Shown: positions 54,093-63,879 of the stretch, piece after piece
Layout of the letters: the number at the start of each line of letters is the position of its first letter
Numbering within the stretch: position 1 is the first letter of the stretch
From: Coix lacryma-jobi var. lacryma-jobi
Taxonomy: Eukaryota > Streptophyta > Magnoliopsida > Poales > Poaceae
Assembly: GCA_009763385.1 (NCBI GenBank)
Contig: CM019827.1
Span: 118,615,964-118,679,963, forward strand
Reading direction: 5' to 3'
Length of the DNA: 64,000 nt
Position numbers and translations under genes: made by a program
Notes under the pieces: model-generated
What the model was told of the DNA's origin: nothing
Databases searched by the model: none
What the model saw: the letters and a program-made list of their open reading frames with translations, nothing else

Positions 54093-54713
54093 CTATAACC
54101 AAATAGAATCGTAGCCCTTAGATGTTCTTGGTAACCCAACAATAAAGTCCATACTGATGTCCTCCCATTTCCAAGTAGGAATTGACAATGGCTGCAGTTC
54201 ACCAGCTGACTTAAGATGAATGGCTTTGACTTTCTGACAAGTATCACATCTGGCTACATACCTTGCAATCTCGATTTTCATCTTAGTCCACCAGAATCTT
54301 TGCCTCAGATCCTGGTACATTTTTGTACTTCCCGGATGAATCGCAAACGGGGTAAGATGAGCTTCATCCAAAATCTGCTTCCTCAATTCAGGATTCTTCG
54401 GAACGACCAATCTGTCTTTGAACCAGACCACTCCTGCTTCATCGACTCGGAAACACGAAGCTTTGTCTGCTTTGACTTTCTCTTTGAGGTGAATAATACC
54501 CTTGTTTTCTTTCTGAGCAGCTACAATCTGGTCTTTAATAGATGATTGAACGGATATATTAGACAAACTGCCTTGAGTGATCATCTGAATACCCAGTTTT
54601 TCTAACTCAGAACAGAGAGTAAGATCTACTGGTCTGACAGTGATACAGTTGCAACGAACCTTCCTACTAAGAGCATCAGCTACCACATTTGCCTTTCCGG
54701 GATGGTAATGCAC
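54093..54713 (-). pseudogene. Element C RNase H tail and integrase N-terminal half
   Basis: Starts HYHPGKANVVADALSRK (RNase H end), then the zinc finger region (HLTPFAIHPGSTKMYQDLRQ ... YVARCDTCQKVKAIHLK) and the first catalytic Asp in ISMDFIVGLPRTSKGYDS. The frame is lost at 54093 in the stretch that should read VIVDRLTK. Confidence 0.88.
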
Positions 54714-54768
54714 TTCAAGATCATAGTCCTTGATTAGCTCTAACCAACTAGGACCAGTGTGGCTAACG

Positions 54769-55302
54769 TCAGACTGCAGGGATAGAAGATGTCAAACTCA
54801 AGGGGGGGGAAAAAAAAATCGGTGTATATGTGACATGTGTTTGCCCAGAGGTAATGACGCCAAATTTTAAGGCGTGAACAACTGCTGCTAACTCTAAGTC
54901 ATGAGTTGGATAATGTTCTTCATGACGTTTCAACTGTCTGGATGCATAAGCTATCACTCTGCCCTCTTGCATCAAAACACAACCAATCCCGATACCAGAA
55001 GCATCACAATACACATCAAACGGCTTCTCAATATTGGGTTGGGCTAAGACGGGAGTTGTAGTTAAGAATTCTTTTAGCTTCTGAAAAGCTTTTTCACATT
55101 TATCCGACCAAACAAACTTGACTTCATTCTTTAACAACTGAGTTATAGGTTTGGCAACTTTGGAGAAGTCTGGAATAAACCTGCGGTAATAACCTGCCAT
55201 ACCCAGAAAACTGCGAACTTGATGAACAGTTCTGGGAGATTCCCATTCAAGAATTTCTTGCACCTTGCCTGGATCCACAGCTACACCTTCAGCCGATAAC
55301 AC
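54769..55302 (-). pseudogene. Element C RT thumb and RNase H start
   Basis: Continues after a frameshift at ~55300: LSAEGVAVDPGKVQEILEWE, 'VRSFLGMAGYYRRFIPDFSK', then FDVYCDASGIGIGCVLMQEG and THDLELAAVVHALKF. It degenerates near a G/A run at 54805-54815, where the YTDHKSL motif is destroyed. Confidence 0.88.
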
Positions 55303-56967
55303 ATGACCCAGAAATGGAACTTGTCTAACCAGAACTCACATTTACTGAACTTTGCATAAAGCTGATGGTCTCTCAGACGACCCAACACTACCCTGAGGTG
55401 TTCAGCATGTTCTGGTGGAGTCTTGGAATATATCAGAATGTCATCAATGAATACTACTACAAACTTGTCTAGTTCAGGCATGAATACTGAATTCATCAGG
55501 TACATGAAGTGAGCTGGAGCATTGGTCAACCCAAAGGACATGACCAAATACTCATATAGGCCATATCTGGTGGTGAAAGCAGTTTTAGCAACATCTTCAG
55601 GCCTTATCTTTATCTGGTGATACCCAGATCTCAGATCTATCTTGGAAAATACCTTAGCGCCCGCGAGTTGATCAAACAGAAGATCAATCCGCGGCAAAGG
55701 GTACTTATTCTTCACTGTCACTTCATTAAGCGGACGATAGTCCACACATAGCCTCAATGTTTGGTCTTTCTTTTTGACAAACAAAGTAGGACAGCCCCAT
55801 GGTGATGAACTAGGTCTGACATAACCTTTATCAAGCAGTTCTTGCAACTGCACTTTTAATTCTGCCAGTTCCTTAGGTGGCATTCTATAGGCTCGTCGAG
55901 ATATTGGTGCTGTTCCGGGTTTTAGCTCTATACTGAACTCAACATCCCGGTCTGGTGGTAACCCCGGCAAGTCTTCAGGAAACACATCCGGAAACTCACA
56001 GACTACTGGAATATCTTGAATCTCTTTAACAGCGGTTGCACAGACACTGCCGCACATCTGGTCAACGGTTTTCTTGGGAATTGGAAGTTGAATGAATAGC
56101 TCAGAAGTACTATTAGGTATGATCAACCTGATTGTTCTATGCAAGGCATCTAATACTGCCTTCTGCTGGTACATCCAGTTCATTCCTAGGATCACATCTA
56201 TATCCTGATCCTTGATTACTATCATATTAGTGGGATAAGTATGCCCGGCAAATTCTACGGGCACCTGATGCACTACTTTCTTTGTATATAAACGACCTCC
56301 CGGTGTGTGTATAAGGAAATTTTCCTTTGCTTCCCCAATAGGTATATGATGCTTTTCAACAAAACTCTTACTGATAAAGGTATGCGATGCACCAGAATCA
56401 AATAATAATACGGCAGGATGGTGAGCAACTGAAAACATACCCATCATGACGGGTTCCCCTTCAGGAATATCTGCCGCTTGCGCATAATATACCCGGCCAG
56501 TTTTCAGGACGGTCTTATTCTTCTGATTATTATTGTGGCCTTGATTCTGCTGTGGCGGTTGCTGTGGCCGCTGCTGGGAATTCTGACCACTTTGCCCCTG
56601 TGGAGTATTTGAAATGCTCTTCCTGGGATACGGGCAATTACGGGAGAAATGGCCCGGCTTTCCACAGTTGTAGCATGGGTAATTATGGTTCTGGGGAGTC
56701 TGGGTTCGAATGCCAGGGGCATTCGGCTGTCGTGGATAATTAGAGTTCACAACAGTTTTAGCAGAAGACTGCTGTGAGCTGGTTTGTTGTTGCTGGGGTG
56801 GACGGTACGGTGGACGGTTATGCTGGACTGGGTGGTATATGATACGTTGGCGCTTCTTATTGCCACCAAACGATCCAGTTGAACTCCCACCCTTCCTCTT
56901 TTTAGCTTCGAGATGCTTGAAATGCTTCTCTTCTGCAGATATAGCTTTATTCACCGCATCATTGAAG
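55281..56967 (-). pseudogene. Element C gag C-terminus, protease and RT
   Basis: An open frame from the deletion junction. The gag remnant starts FNDAVNKAISAEEKHFKHLE, with a Gln/Pro-rich stretch and zinc knuckle CYNCGKPGHFSRNC. The protease is VLLFDSGASHTFISKSF. RT has FPEDLPGLPPDRDVEFSIEL, 'KIDLRSGYHQIKIRPEDVAK' and catalytic VFIDDILIYS. It runs out of frame at KFHF near 55303. On its upstream side the frame continues by chance into LTR sequence up to 57206, so a start codon there would produce a chimeric LTR/gag peptide. Confidence 0.88.
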
Positions 56968-58243
56968 GAAGATAGAGATGGCATAGACACGGCAACGGTG
57001 GAGAAGAAGCTCGTCGCAGCCGGGCGGAAAACAGAGCAGGAGGGGAGGTGGCGGATGCGGGTGAAAAGAAGGTGGGAAAGCTCCCAGAGCTGGCCACCGC
57101 ACGGGGTGACGCAGAGCGGCAAGCAGCTGCGTGGCCAGACACGCGGAGCCGGGCGGAGGTGCTCGACTACGGCGGCGGCGACGCGGCGGCCAAGGGCAGA
57201 GCACATGCTCTGCTCTTTATCCCCCCTCTCCCAGATTACTGTAGCACCGCATTTTCCCCCCCTTTTCTATTTCTCTAGATACTTGTACTACACTGCAAAA
57301 ACTTCCAAAACCAAAGTTGCTCCAAACTTTGGATTCTACAACTTTGTTTTATGAATCAAAGTCAAATTCTGTTTAGATTATGAAATAAGGTTAAAAGATC
57401 AAAAGTGGACCAATCTGAATTCAAAATTACTATCAAATTTCCTAAACAACCTCAAATTTTGTCAAAGTATGAAAGGTAGAGTTTGAAAAGTTGTACAACT
57501 TTGCTTTAATACCCCAAAGCTGATTTCAACTGGAAATAAGTCAAAAGGATCAAAACAGTTCAAATCCAATTCAAATTTGGAAATTTAAAAAGGGGACAGA
57601 TTCAGGGTTTTGCAGTAAAAGCAAAATTACTTTTGATTTTTCAATGACACTTGAAAAATGGTCAATGTATGAAATGTTCCTTTTAAAATTCTCTACAACT
57701 TTGATGTAGATCTCAAACTTAGATTTCAAATAGTTTTTGAAATGCAAGATTAGAATCAAAAGGGGACCATTTCCAGAGTTTGAATAAATTCAAAATTACT
57801 TAGAATTTTGTACAGAAACTTTGAAAATTTTGAATACAAAAGTTGTACCTCTTCTCAAGATCTACCAAAAAGATTTTAGGGTCAACCCCTAATTATGCAT
57901 AGATTTTGAGTTAACTAGAAAGGCTAATTAACTCATATAGAAATTTAATTGATTTTCCCATCTTTGAGCTAAATGAATTTTGTATTCTTTTGAAATGTTG
58001 AACTTGGTTTCATGCCTTTACATGACTTTAGTCAAATAGGAATGAACACAAGTTATTTCATAATGACATTCCAAATTAGGGTTTTGAGCTACCTCACAAG
58101 CATTAACAAAATGCTTCACACATTAGGAATTAAACTCATTTTAGTGAATGCATCTCAAGGTGAGCTAGCACATGATGCTATGGAATGGAATGCTTATGAT
58201 GGCATGACAATATTTTATTCATGTAAACACCTGAGGTGTTACA
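56967..58243 (-). repeat. 5' LTR of element C, truncated (1277 bp)
   Basis: Matches 51683-52962 of the other LTR almost base for base and ends at the same terminus (CACCTGAGGTGTTACA) beside target copy CTTCC. The missing LTR part, primer-binding site and gag front were removed by one deletion. A few shared bases (gaag) lie at the junction. Confidence 0.9.
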
Positions 58244-59464
58244 CTTCCCAGTGCCTCGGCCGCTCGAAACAATGGCCGAGGATGAGGAAGTGGCGGTACC
58301 TCCCGAACCGACGGCAACCTTCGTCGCAAGTGTTTTAACTCGACCACCGGCGCCGCCGCGTCCTCGGCCACGACCCCTCTTCGGCCGAGAAACAACTTCC
58401 CCCTCTGCAGAAGCACGTTTCCTTTTCTTTGGTGCATCTTCGCTCGACGGAGCAGGCCAATTCACATACCGAATCCCAAGACTGTCAAACATCCTGTTAA
58501 CCCGACCTCCGCTACCTACCGAGCTGTGGATCGCTTTAGTCTCCAACGTGGAAAGCTTTCCGACAAGCTCCACCGCCCACCCCTGAACATGCTTGTAGAC
58601 TGCTTCGACCCCATCTTCTCGCCTGGGAAATTTCTTCAGAAGTTTTTCCCAAACCTTATCAAGGTCAACCTTCGGCTTCTTCAAGCCCCTACCCTCGTAC
58701 CTCGACTCTTCCCCGACTGCAAACCACGCCTGTCTCCGGCTGAGGGGCCAAATCTTAGCACAACAGTACTCCTCGACCAAGTCGCGAGCACACTGAGACC
58801 GCGCCACAACCCTCAAACAATCAACACAAGCGTGAGCCTCGAAACTCATCATAGCCTCGGCGCTAACATCACCAAGTGGCGAAAGCTCGCCGCAGAGCTC
58901 TGCATTCCCACTAAGCTTATAGTAAAACCAGGACTCCTGCCACCCACTGGTCCACTTATTTTTCTGGGCCTGCACCGGCAACTCCGACCCAGCGCGATGG
59001 CAAAATGTGTATACTGCAAACTGTCCAAGACTGGTGTTACCTCCGCGATCCGAGATCTTGCGAGGTTGCATGTGCACTCGATGGGTCCGAACAAACCCCT
59101 CAACATGAGGAACAATACCCTGAGAGCGGCACGCCCAGATATAAACTGACATCTTTGTAAAGCACGAGGGTGTGAGCTGGTGGAAGCGCAAGTTGAACCT
59201 TCGTAGAACCGAGGTCACAAAAGAGTCAACAGGGAAGCGAAGACCGGCTGAAAAAAATTCCTCAAATACAACAACCTCATCTGCGTCCGGCTTCGGCACC
59301 GTCTCCCCGGCACTGGTCCTCGCTTTACCTTCCTCAATCCAACCCCACCTGACGTAAGACGCAATCTCTGCGGTGCAAACTCGGCTGAGTCCGAACTCGA
59401 AGGTAATCCCCTCATCCGCGGCTGTGGGAGAAACAGCGCGAGCAGTTTGCTTCAACCTAGCCAT
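58244..59464 (-). CDS. Tat antisense gene, N-terminal block (H3-like start, gypsy-type 'transposase' domain)
   Basis: ATG at 59464 starts MARLKQTARAVSPTAADEG; the first eight residues after Met differ from histone H3 (ARTKQTAR) at one place. A domain of the 'putative gypsy-type transposon' family (Transposase_28-like) follows: DEVVVFEEFFSAGLRFPVDS, 'FVTSVLRRFNLRFHQLTPSC', SQGIVPHVEGFVRTHRVHM, 'KNKWTSGWQESWFYYKLSG'. The C-terminal part is Lys/Arg/Gly-rich with KKRKRAS and RPKRGRGRGRGG, likely nuclear-localisation and nucleic-acid-binding sequence. Insertion C splits the gene after SGRGTGK. Joining 59464-58244, 29333-28259, 24179-23923, 23825-23586 and 23486-22935 gives 3345 nt, exactly 1115 codons with the stop. 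Function unknown; such antisense ORFs are known in Tat elements. Confidence 0.75.
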
Positions 59465-59610
59465 CTCTTTAGCTGCTAACGCTACCGAACAGCGAACGCC
59501 TGTCTCAACCCTCGCAGACAAGCTAAAACAAACCTTCGCTACAAGCAAATTGTAATAGCAGGATGGCTATAGCAGAGGAGGGCACAATCCAAACTCCTCA
59601 CCCACCCCTT

Positions 59611-59620
59611 CTATTTATAG
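59611..59620 (-). promoter_or_regulatory. TATA box of Tat antisense gene
   Basis: The minus strand reads CTATAAATAG in a GC-rich context, 147 bp upstream of the ATG at 59464. This is the right distance for an independent core promoter with a leader of roughly 115 nt. Confidence 0.6.
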
Positions 59621-59784
59621 ACCGGGTGGCGGAACGCCCCACCCGATAACACCGGCACGAAAACCAAAAAAGCCACGGCACAAAAAACGAGATGGACACC
59701 TACAGATCAAAAACAATACTACGGCCCGGCCCAAAAGCAGTCGCGGGCGTCGCTGCCGAGGGTCCCGTCTCTTTTCCCGTTGAA

Positions 59785-60318
59785 AGGGAAAATTAAAACC
59801 ATTGATGCCATTAGAAATTGGAACGATGGTGAAGAAGATAGCAGTTCGGTAGTTATCAAATTAACCTACAAGGAAGTTCCTCAATTATTCGGATAGATGA
59901 AATTGTAGCATCTTAGATCTGATCAAGCTATGTTTATAAAGTACAAAGATAATTTGTTGATATAAACCAAGTTGTTTATGAAATTCCATCTATACTTATA
60001 AAACCATCATCATCCTCAGACCAAATCAAATCAATCAAAAAAGCCTAATGTATAGAACCAGGAGACATCTATATGCATGTATACGTGGCAGTGCTAATAA
60101 TTAAATAAAACACCATGCATGCATGCTAGAGCCTTAATTACATGATAGATCAAGACATGTAAAACTGTTCTTTGATGAAAGAATAAGCAGGAAACTACTC
60201 GTATTTGGTGTAGGATTACACATTTGGAATGCTAGTCTCAGCAAAGCAATTGGGTAAATTGCATGAGATGGTCCAGCTAGCATGCAAGTGCATTCATCGA
60301 CATGCTCAAAGTAATTAA
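59785..60318. other. Spacer between Tat remnant and DUF1618 copy 2
   Basis: AT-rich unique sequence. It should contain the 3' UTR of the minus-strand DUF1618 gene; no other feature is recognised. Confidence 0.4.
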
Positions 60319-62112
60319 CTAATCTTTTGGTACAATTGCAACGAAGAAGATCATGCAATCCAACCCAAGGAATTGCTTGCTTATGCAGTCTGTGTGAGTA
60401 AAACTAGAAGCAGACACTCCAGCATCATATCGATCAGTAGCCCAGCCAGCGGCAATTGGTGTACAGCAGCATGCAAGTGGAGTTGGTACCTGGTGGTGGT
60501 GGGGAACGGGAAAGAGGTTGCGGCAGCTGCCAGGCGTAGACGAAGCGAGTGGAGACCAGATCCCTGGGCGGGTCGACGAGATGGTAGAGGTCGCAGGCGA
60601 CGACGGCGCGGTCACGCAAGTCGACTCCGACGAGATGGTCCTCCAGGAAGAAGTAGACGACGGCTGGGTCATCGGGGTGGATGAGCGCGAGGACGGGGAT
60701 CTTGGCGGGGAGGCAAGCGGCCTTGTAGGTGTGGTGCTCCCAGATGTCGGTGAAGCTGGCCTCGTGCTCCAGCGCCCACTCCGTGGAGTCGGCGTCGGGC
60801 AGCGTCCAGACGCTGACCTGGAGACCGCCGCGGCTGTCACGGTTCCTGTACATGTCGACGAAGCGCAGCCTGCCGGCGCTGACCCTGACGGCGCGGTACC
60901 TGTCGATCACCCCTGCCGCCCGGCCGTACGGGATCTCCTTGGCCGGCGGGAGCGGGACGACGGCGAGGACCGGCTTGTCGGCGCAGGGGTCGCAGGCGAT
61001 GAGGCACCACGAGAGGTCGACCCACGAGAGCCTGCCGTGCAGCGCGACGACGCCGTGGGTGCACAGGGGGCGGGCGGGTAGCGGGTAGTCGACGGTCTTG
61101 TCGACCCACTCGCCGACGTCGGAGGAGAAGGAGACGAGGGTGGCGTGGTCGTCGCCGAGTAAGGTCTGGAGCTCAGCGACGACGTAGCCGGGCCCGTGTT
61201 AGATAACCCAGCTCTGCTTAGTGTTTCAGTCAAGTTAGTTGCATAGATGAGGGAATAATTCAGCTCTGAGTTGTCCGCTCAGGAGCGTTTGTAGCGCCAT
61301 AACGCATGCTCTGTCCATGCGGTGGCCGTTTTTTCTGTTTCCTGTTTCTTAGGAGTGGAGAACGTGCTCTGCGCTCTCACCCGTGGGATGGCGCAGGTCT
61401 GTAGGAGATCGCAGCACGCGCGTCGCGTCCGTGGTGACCGGCATACCTCCAGTCGTGGGATGACATGACAATGGCGGAGGGATGAGTGGTCTCAGCGTCA
61501 CGGCATTTGGCCGTTGTGTACTTTGCTATTTATTCTGCAATAGAGTCTGAAAACGCTGCGGTTCAGTGTGGCACCAAAACTCTCTCGTGTTCATCGTGTT
61601 TCCAGTTCGCGTGTGTGAGTTCGTGTGTAGTTTCAGGGTGTCTTCCTCGTCTCCGGCTATCGCCACCGGCGAGCAGAAGACTACAGCCCGGATCCGGCGG
61701 GGGAGGCGAGGATGCCGAGATGGCCCGCGTTCATGACGAGCTCGGGCTCGGGGAGGGCGAGCGCGGTGGGGGAGACGGCGGAGTCGGCGTCGGCGTGGAG
61801 GACGAAGTAGCCGACGACGTTGGGGAGCCAGCAGAAGGACTGGCGGTGGGGGCGGTCGATGATGGTGGGGCCCGTGGCGCAGCCCTGGTCGGCGTGGAGA
61901 AGGAGGAGGCCGGAGGGGTCGGCGGCGAGGAGCTTGGGGTAGTAGTTGTGGGGCGTGACCTTGTCCGGGAAGATGCGCTTGGGGATGGTGAGGAGGGAGA
62001 CGCGCGGGGGCGCGGCGAGGTCGATAGAGAGGTCGGCGGCGGCGGCGTAGACGCGTGGGATGGCGCCGAGGATGACCCAGGACGGGCGCGGAGGCTCGGA
62101 GGGGGACGGCAT
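60319..62112 (-). pseudogene. DUF1618-domain gene copy 2, interrupted by a solo LTR
   Basis: Two-exon gene. Exon 1 starts at 62112 (MPSPSEPPRPSWVILGAIPR) and ends at donor CCAG/GTACC (60489). Exon 2 (60389-60319) starts after acceptor cacacag and reads CISKQFLGLDCMIFFVAIVP, ending KD-stop. The domain is typical: FPDKVTPHNYYPKLLAADPS, 'LSWVDLSWCLIACDPCADKP', RFVDMYRNRDSRGGLQVSVW and VYFFLEDHLVGVDLRDRAVV. A 489-bp LTR (61197-61685) splits exon 1. Leaving out the LTR and one target copy gives 1200 nt: an uninterrupted 400-codon frame. The insertion is therefore the only visible lesion. With it present, translation stops at 61681 after 143 codons. Copy 1 at 868-1990 is a diverged paralogue in the same orientation. 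Confidence 0.85.
61197..61685 (+). mobile_element. Solo LTR in DUF1618 exon (489 bp, TSD GCCCG)
   Basis: Begins TGTTAGATAACCCAGC and ends GCAGAAGACTACA, with a perfect 5-bp target duplication GCCCG (61192-61196 and 61686-61690). A TATA-like 'ctatttattctg' near 61530 and a T/C-rich, gttcatcgtgtttccag-type end suggest plus-strand polarity and a Ty1/copia origin; the lineage is not certain. No internal domain is left. Confidence 0.9.
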
Positions 62113-62333
62113 TGCGGCCGGAGGCGGAGGCGAGGCGAGGCGGCCGAGAGCAGAGAGGGAGCGTGCAGGCCTTGCTCAGATCAGGCGTGCCGTGTCCGTG
62201 TGGCTGTGCAGTGTGGTGCTCTGCTCTGCTGCCGGAGCCGGACGGTCGCTTGATAGGAGGTTTTTGGTGCCAAAAAAGTACAGTACTAGTACTACTGGTA
62301 CGTCCGAAGTTTGATTCATCTCACTTAAATTAA
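62113..62333 (-). promoter_or_regulatory. 5' region of DUF1618 copy 2
   Basis: GC-rich leader immediately upstream of the ATG, passing into AT-rich sequence at ~62260. No clear TATA box was identified on the minus strand. Confidence 0.35.
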
Positions 62334-62565
62334 GCCCACGTTCAGATTCCAAAATCTCTCCAAATATTTTGCGCAGTACCCGTTTTAGACGCATACATGA
62401 AACATTAAATATAGGTAAAAGAAATAACTAATTGTATTTTTGGTCTGCTCATTTCGAGACAAATCTTTTGAGTCTAGTTAGGTCATATTTAGATAAAATT
62501 TGTCAAATAACAACGAAAGTGCTACAGTAACATTTCGTCACATTTTTCGCGAACTGAACAAGCCC
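62334..62565. mobile_element. Grass MITE, same family as at 2970-3205
   Basis: Ends 'gcccacgttcagattcc' and 'gaactgaacaagccc' are imperfect inverted repeats. TAA is present on both sides (62331-62333 and 62566-62568). The interior shares 'aacattaaatataggtaaaa', 'ataactaattgta', 'gagacaaatcttttgagtct' and 'aacaacgaaagtgctacag' with the copy at 2970. The 3-bp TAA/TTA target suggests a PIF/Harbinger-type MITE. Confidence 0.75.
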
Positions 62566-62568
62566 TAA

Positions 62569-63738
62569 GTAAAATTTTACCATTTTAGAAAGAAGTCACC
62601 ATGCGATTTTTTTATTTGCCACCTCGCTCGCACCGCCGTCTCGCTCGCATCCGCCTGTGCTTTTAACATCTTCTCTAACTTCAGCGAGCTTTTTCTTCTC
62701 TAACTCTAACACCGTCCATCAAATTTGTCCTTATCCTTTTATAAAAAGACTTGTCAGTTATGATTTGTGATTTTTTTAACATGTGGTTATGATCTGTGAT
62801 GTGTGATTTGTACCAAGGAAGGAGCGGTGAATGGCGATGAAGAGAGGAAGAAGACGAATAGTGCATCAAAAATCGCATGTGCCAACGGAGTTTTGGATAG
62901 ACTGACTCGATGTCAAACATGTTTTCTTCTTTTCTTGAATGAAGAGTACAAAAGAAACTGTGTACTAGAAAAGCTAGTTAGATTTAGATGGAAGATATGA
63001 AACTGGGCATGTTCACTTGAACTTATTTTCGCTATTTTTCATTTATTTTAATAGTATTTTGTGAGAGAGAATAACTCGTAGTATGACTGATAAGTTCAAG
63101 TAAACAAAGCAAAATTTAGAGAAATAAGTGAGCATTTGTCATAGTAATTGTAATGAGAATTCATCATGGACGCCGCCTTGTCTCGATTAATTAAGAAAAT
63201 TCAGATGAGGTACACAACTTCACTATAATGAACTTATTAGTGCTGCTAACTTACCGTGACGCTGAAATTCAGTGGAGACCGTGTCCATATACTAGAAATT
63301 AGCGAAGGTAACTGAGTTTTCAGATGTGGCACCTCCCTTGGGGCTTTGACTACCATCGTAACTTGTTCGAGTAACACACTTGGACATTGGTTTCAATATG
63401 GCTCTTTTTTTAAAAAAAAAATATCAGTATGGATTTTATCTAGCATGATAAGTGATACCCGATAACTTTTCCTATATTGATGCTATGATTAGTATAATAA
63501 ATAAACAATAAATAATTTTTTGAGTTGAAATGGAAAGGAAAATAGTATGCGCCACTGGGCTATTGGCCCTATGTGCCCCACGTGAAGCCCCCGTATGGTT
63601 CGTGGGCCTCCACGAGGCCGGATATGGTGACGACGAACTGGAACTGAACAACCGAACCAAAAAAAAATCGTGAGACCAAAAATTTGTCTTTTGTATCTGT
63701 AACATTTTTGTTGTTATTTAATAAATTTTATTTAAATA
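62569..63738. other. Intergenic spacer, nothing recognised
   Basis: AT-rich sequence with short open frames only. Poly-A runs occur at 63410-63420 and 63658-63666. No gene, RNA or element ends are supported. Confidence 0.4.
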
Positions 63739-63878
63739 CTCCCTCCGTCACATTGAAAGTGTCGTTAGAAAACCGTGTCCCCCTCACAAACACGTTTCAC
63801 GGGCGAAGTGTCGTTAGAAAACCGTGTCCCCCTCACAAACACGTTTCACGGGCGACACTCTCAATGAGACGAAGGGAG
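63739..63878. mobile_element. Short Stowaway MITE with internal 49-bp duplication
   Basis: Ends CTCCCTCCGTCACATTG and 'caatgagacgaagggag' are inverted repeats flanked by TA (63737-63738 and 63879-63880). Inside, a unit beginning 'agtgtcgttagaaaaccgtg' is present twice, at 63758 and 63807, with no visible difference. Confidence 0.88.
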
Positions 63879-63879
63879 T

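Larger units (their letters stand above)
29339..58243 (-). mobile_element. Chromovirus C (Tekay-like), carrying nested D and E
   Basis: Ty3/gypsy element on the minus strand with 5-bp target duplication CTTCC (29334-29338 and 58244-58248). Its left (3') LTR is about 4.35 kb once insertion D is removed (29339-31760 plus 51040-52962). The polypurine tract (TTTTAGGGGGAAAGGA on the minus strand) abuts it at 52963. gag-pol remnants occupy 53096-56967. The right (5') LTR keeps only 1277 bp (56967-58243); the rest of it, the primer-binding site and the front of gag are deleted. pol contains several frameshifts. Confidence 0.9.
15219..59780 (+). mobile_element. Tat-lineage Ty3/gypsy retrotransposon, expanded by nested insertions
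   Basis: A 5' LTR (15219-15864) is followed by a primer-binding site, then gag, protease, RT, two RNase H domains and integrase on the plus strand (15898-21608). After these come tandem-repeat arrays and a long antisense gene on the minus strand. A second, archaeal-type RNase H after the normal one, 3' tandem repeats and extra antisense ORFs are hallmarks of the Tat lineage. Two insertions (24185-28258 and 29339-58243) split the antisense gene. Removing them leaves about 11.6 kb. No 3' LTR is found after the antisense promoter; recognisable element sequence stops near 59780, so the right end is deleted. Three in-frame stops and a frameshift make gag-pol inactive. Confidence 0.85.

Noticed and set aside
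59737..59770. Reverse-complement similarity of 'gagggtcccgtc' to the start of the Tat 5' LTR, as if an inverted LTR were present
   Set aside because: The similarity covers only about 24 bases with several mismatches and does not extend into the LTR. Probably chance or shared composition.
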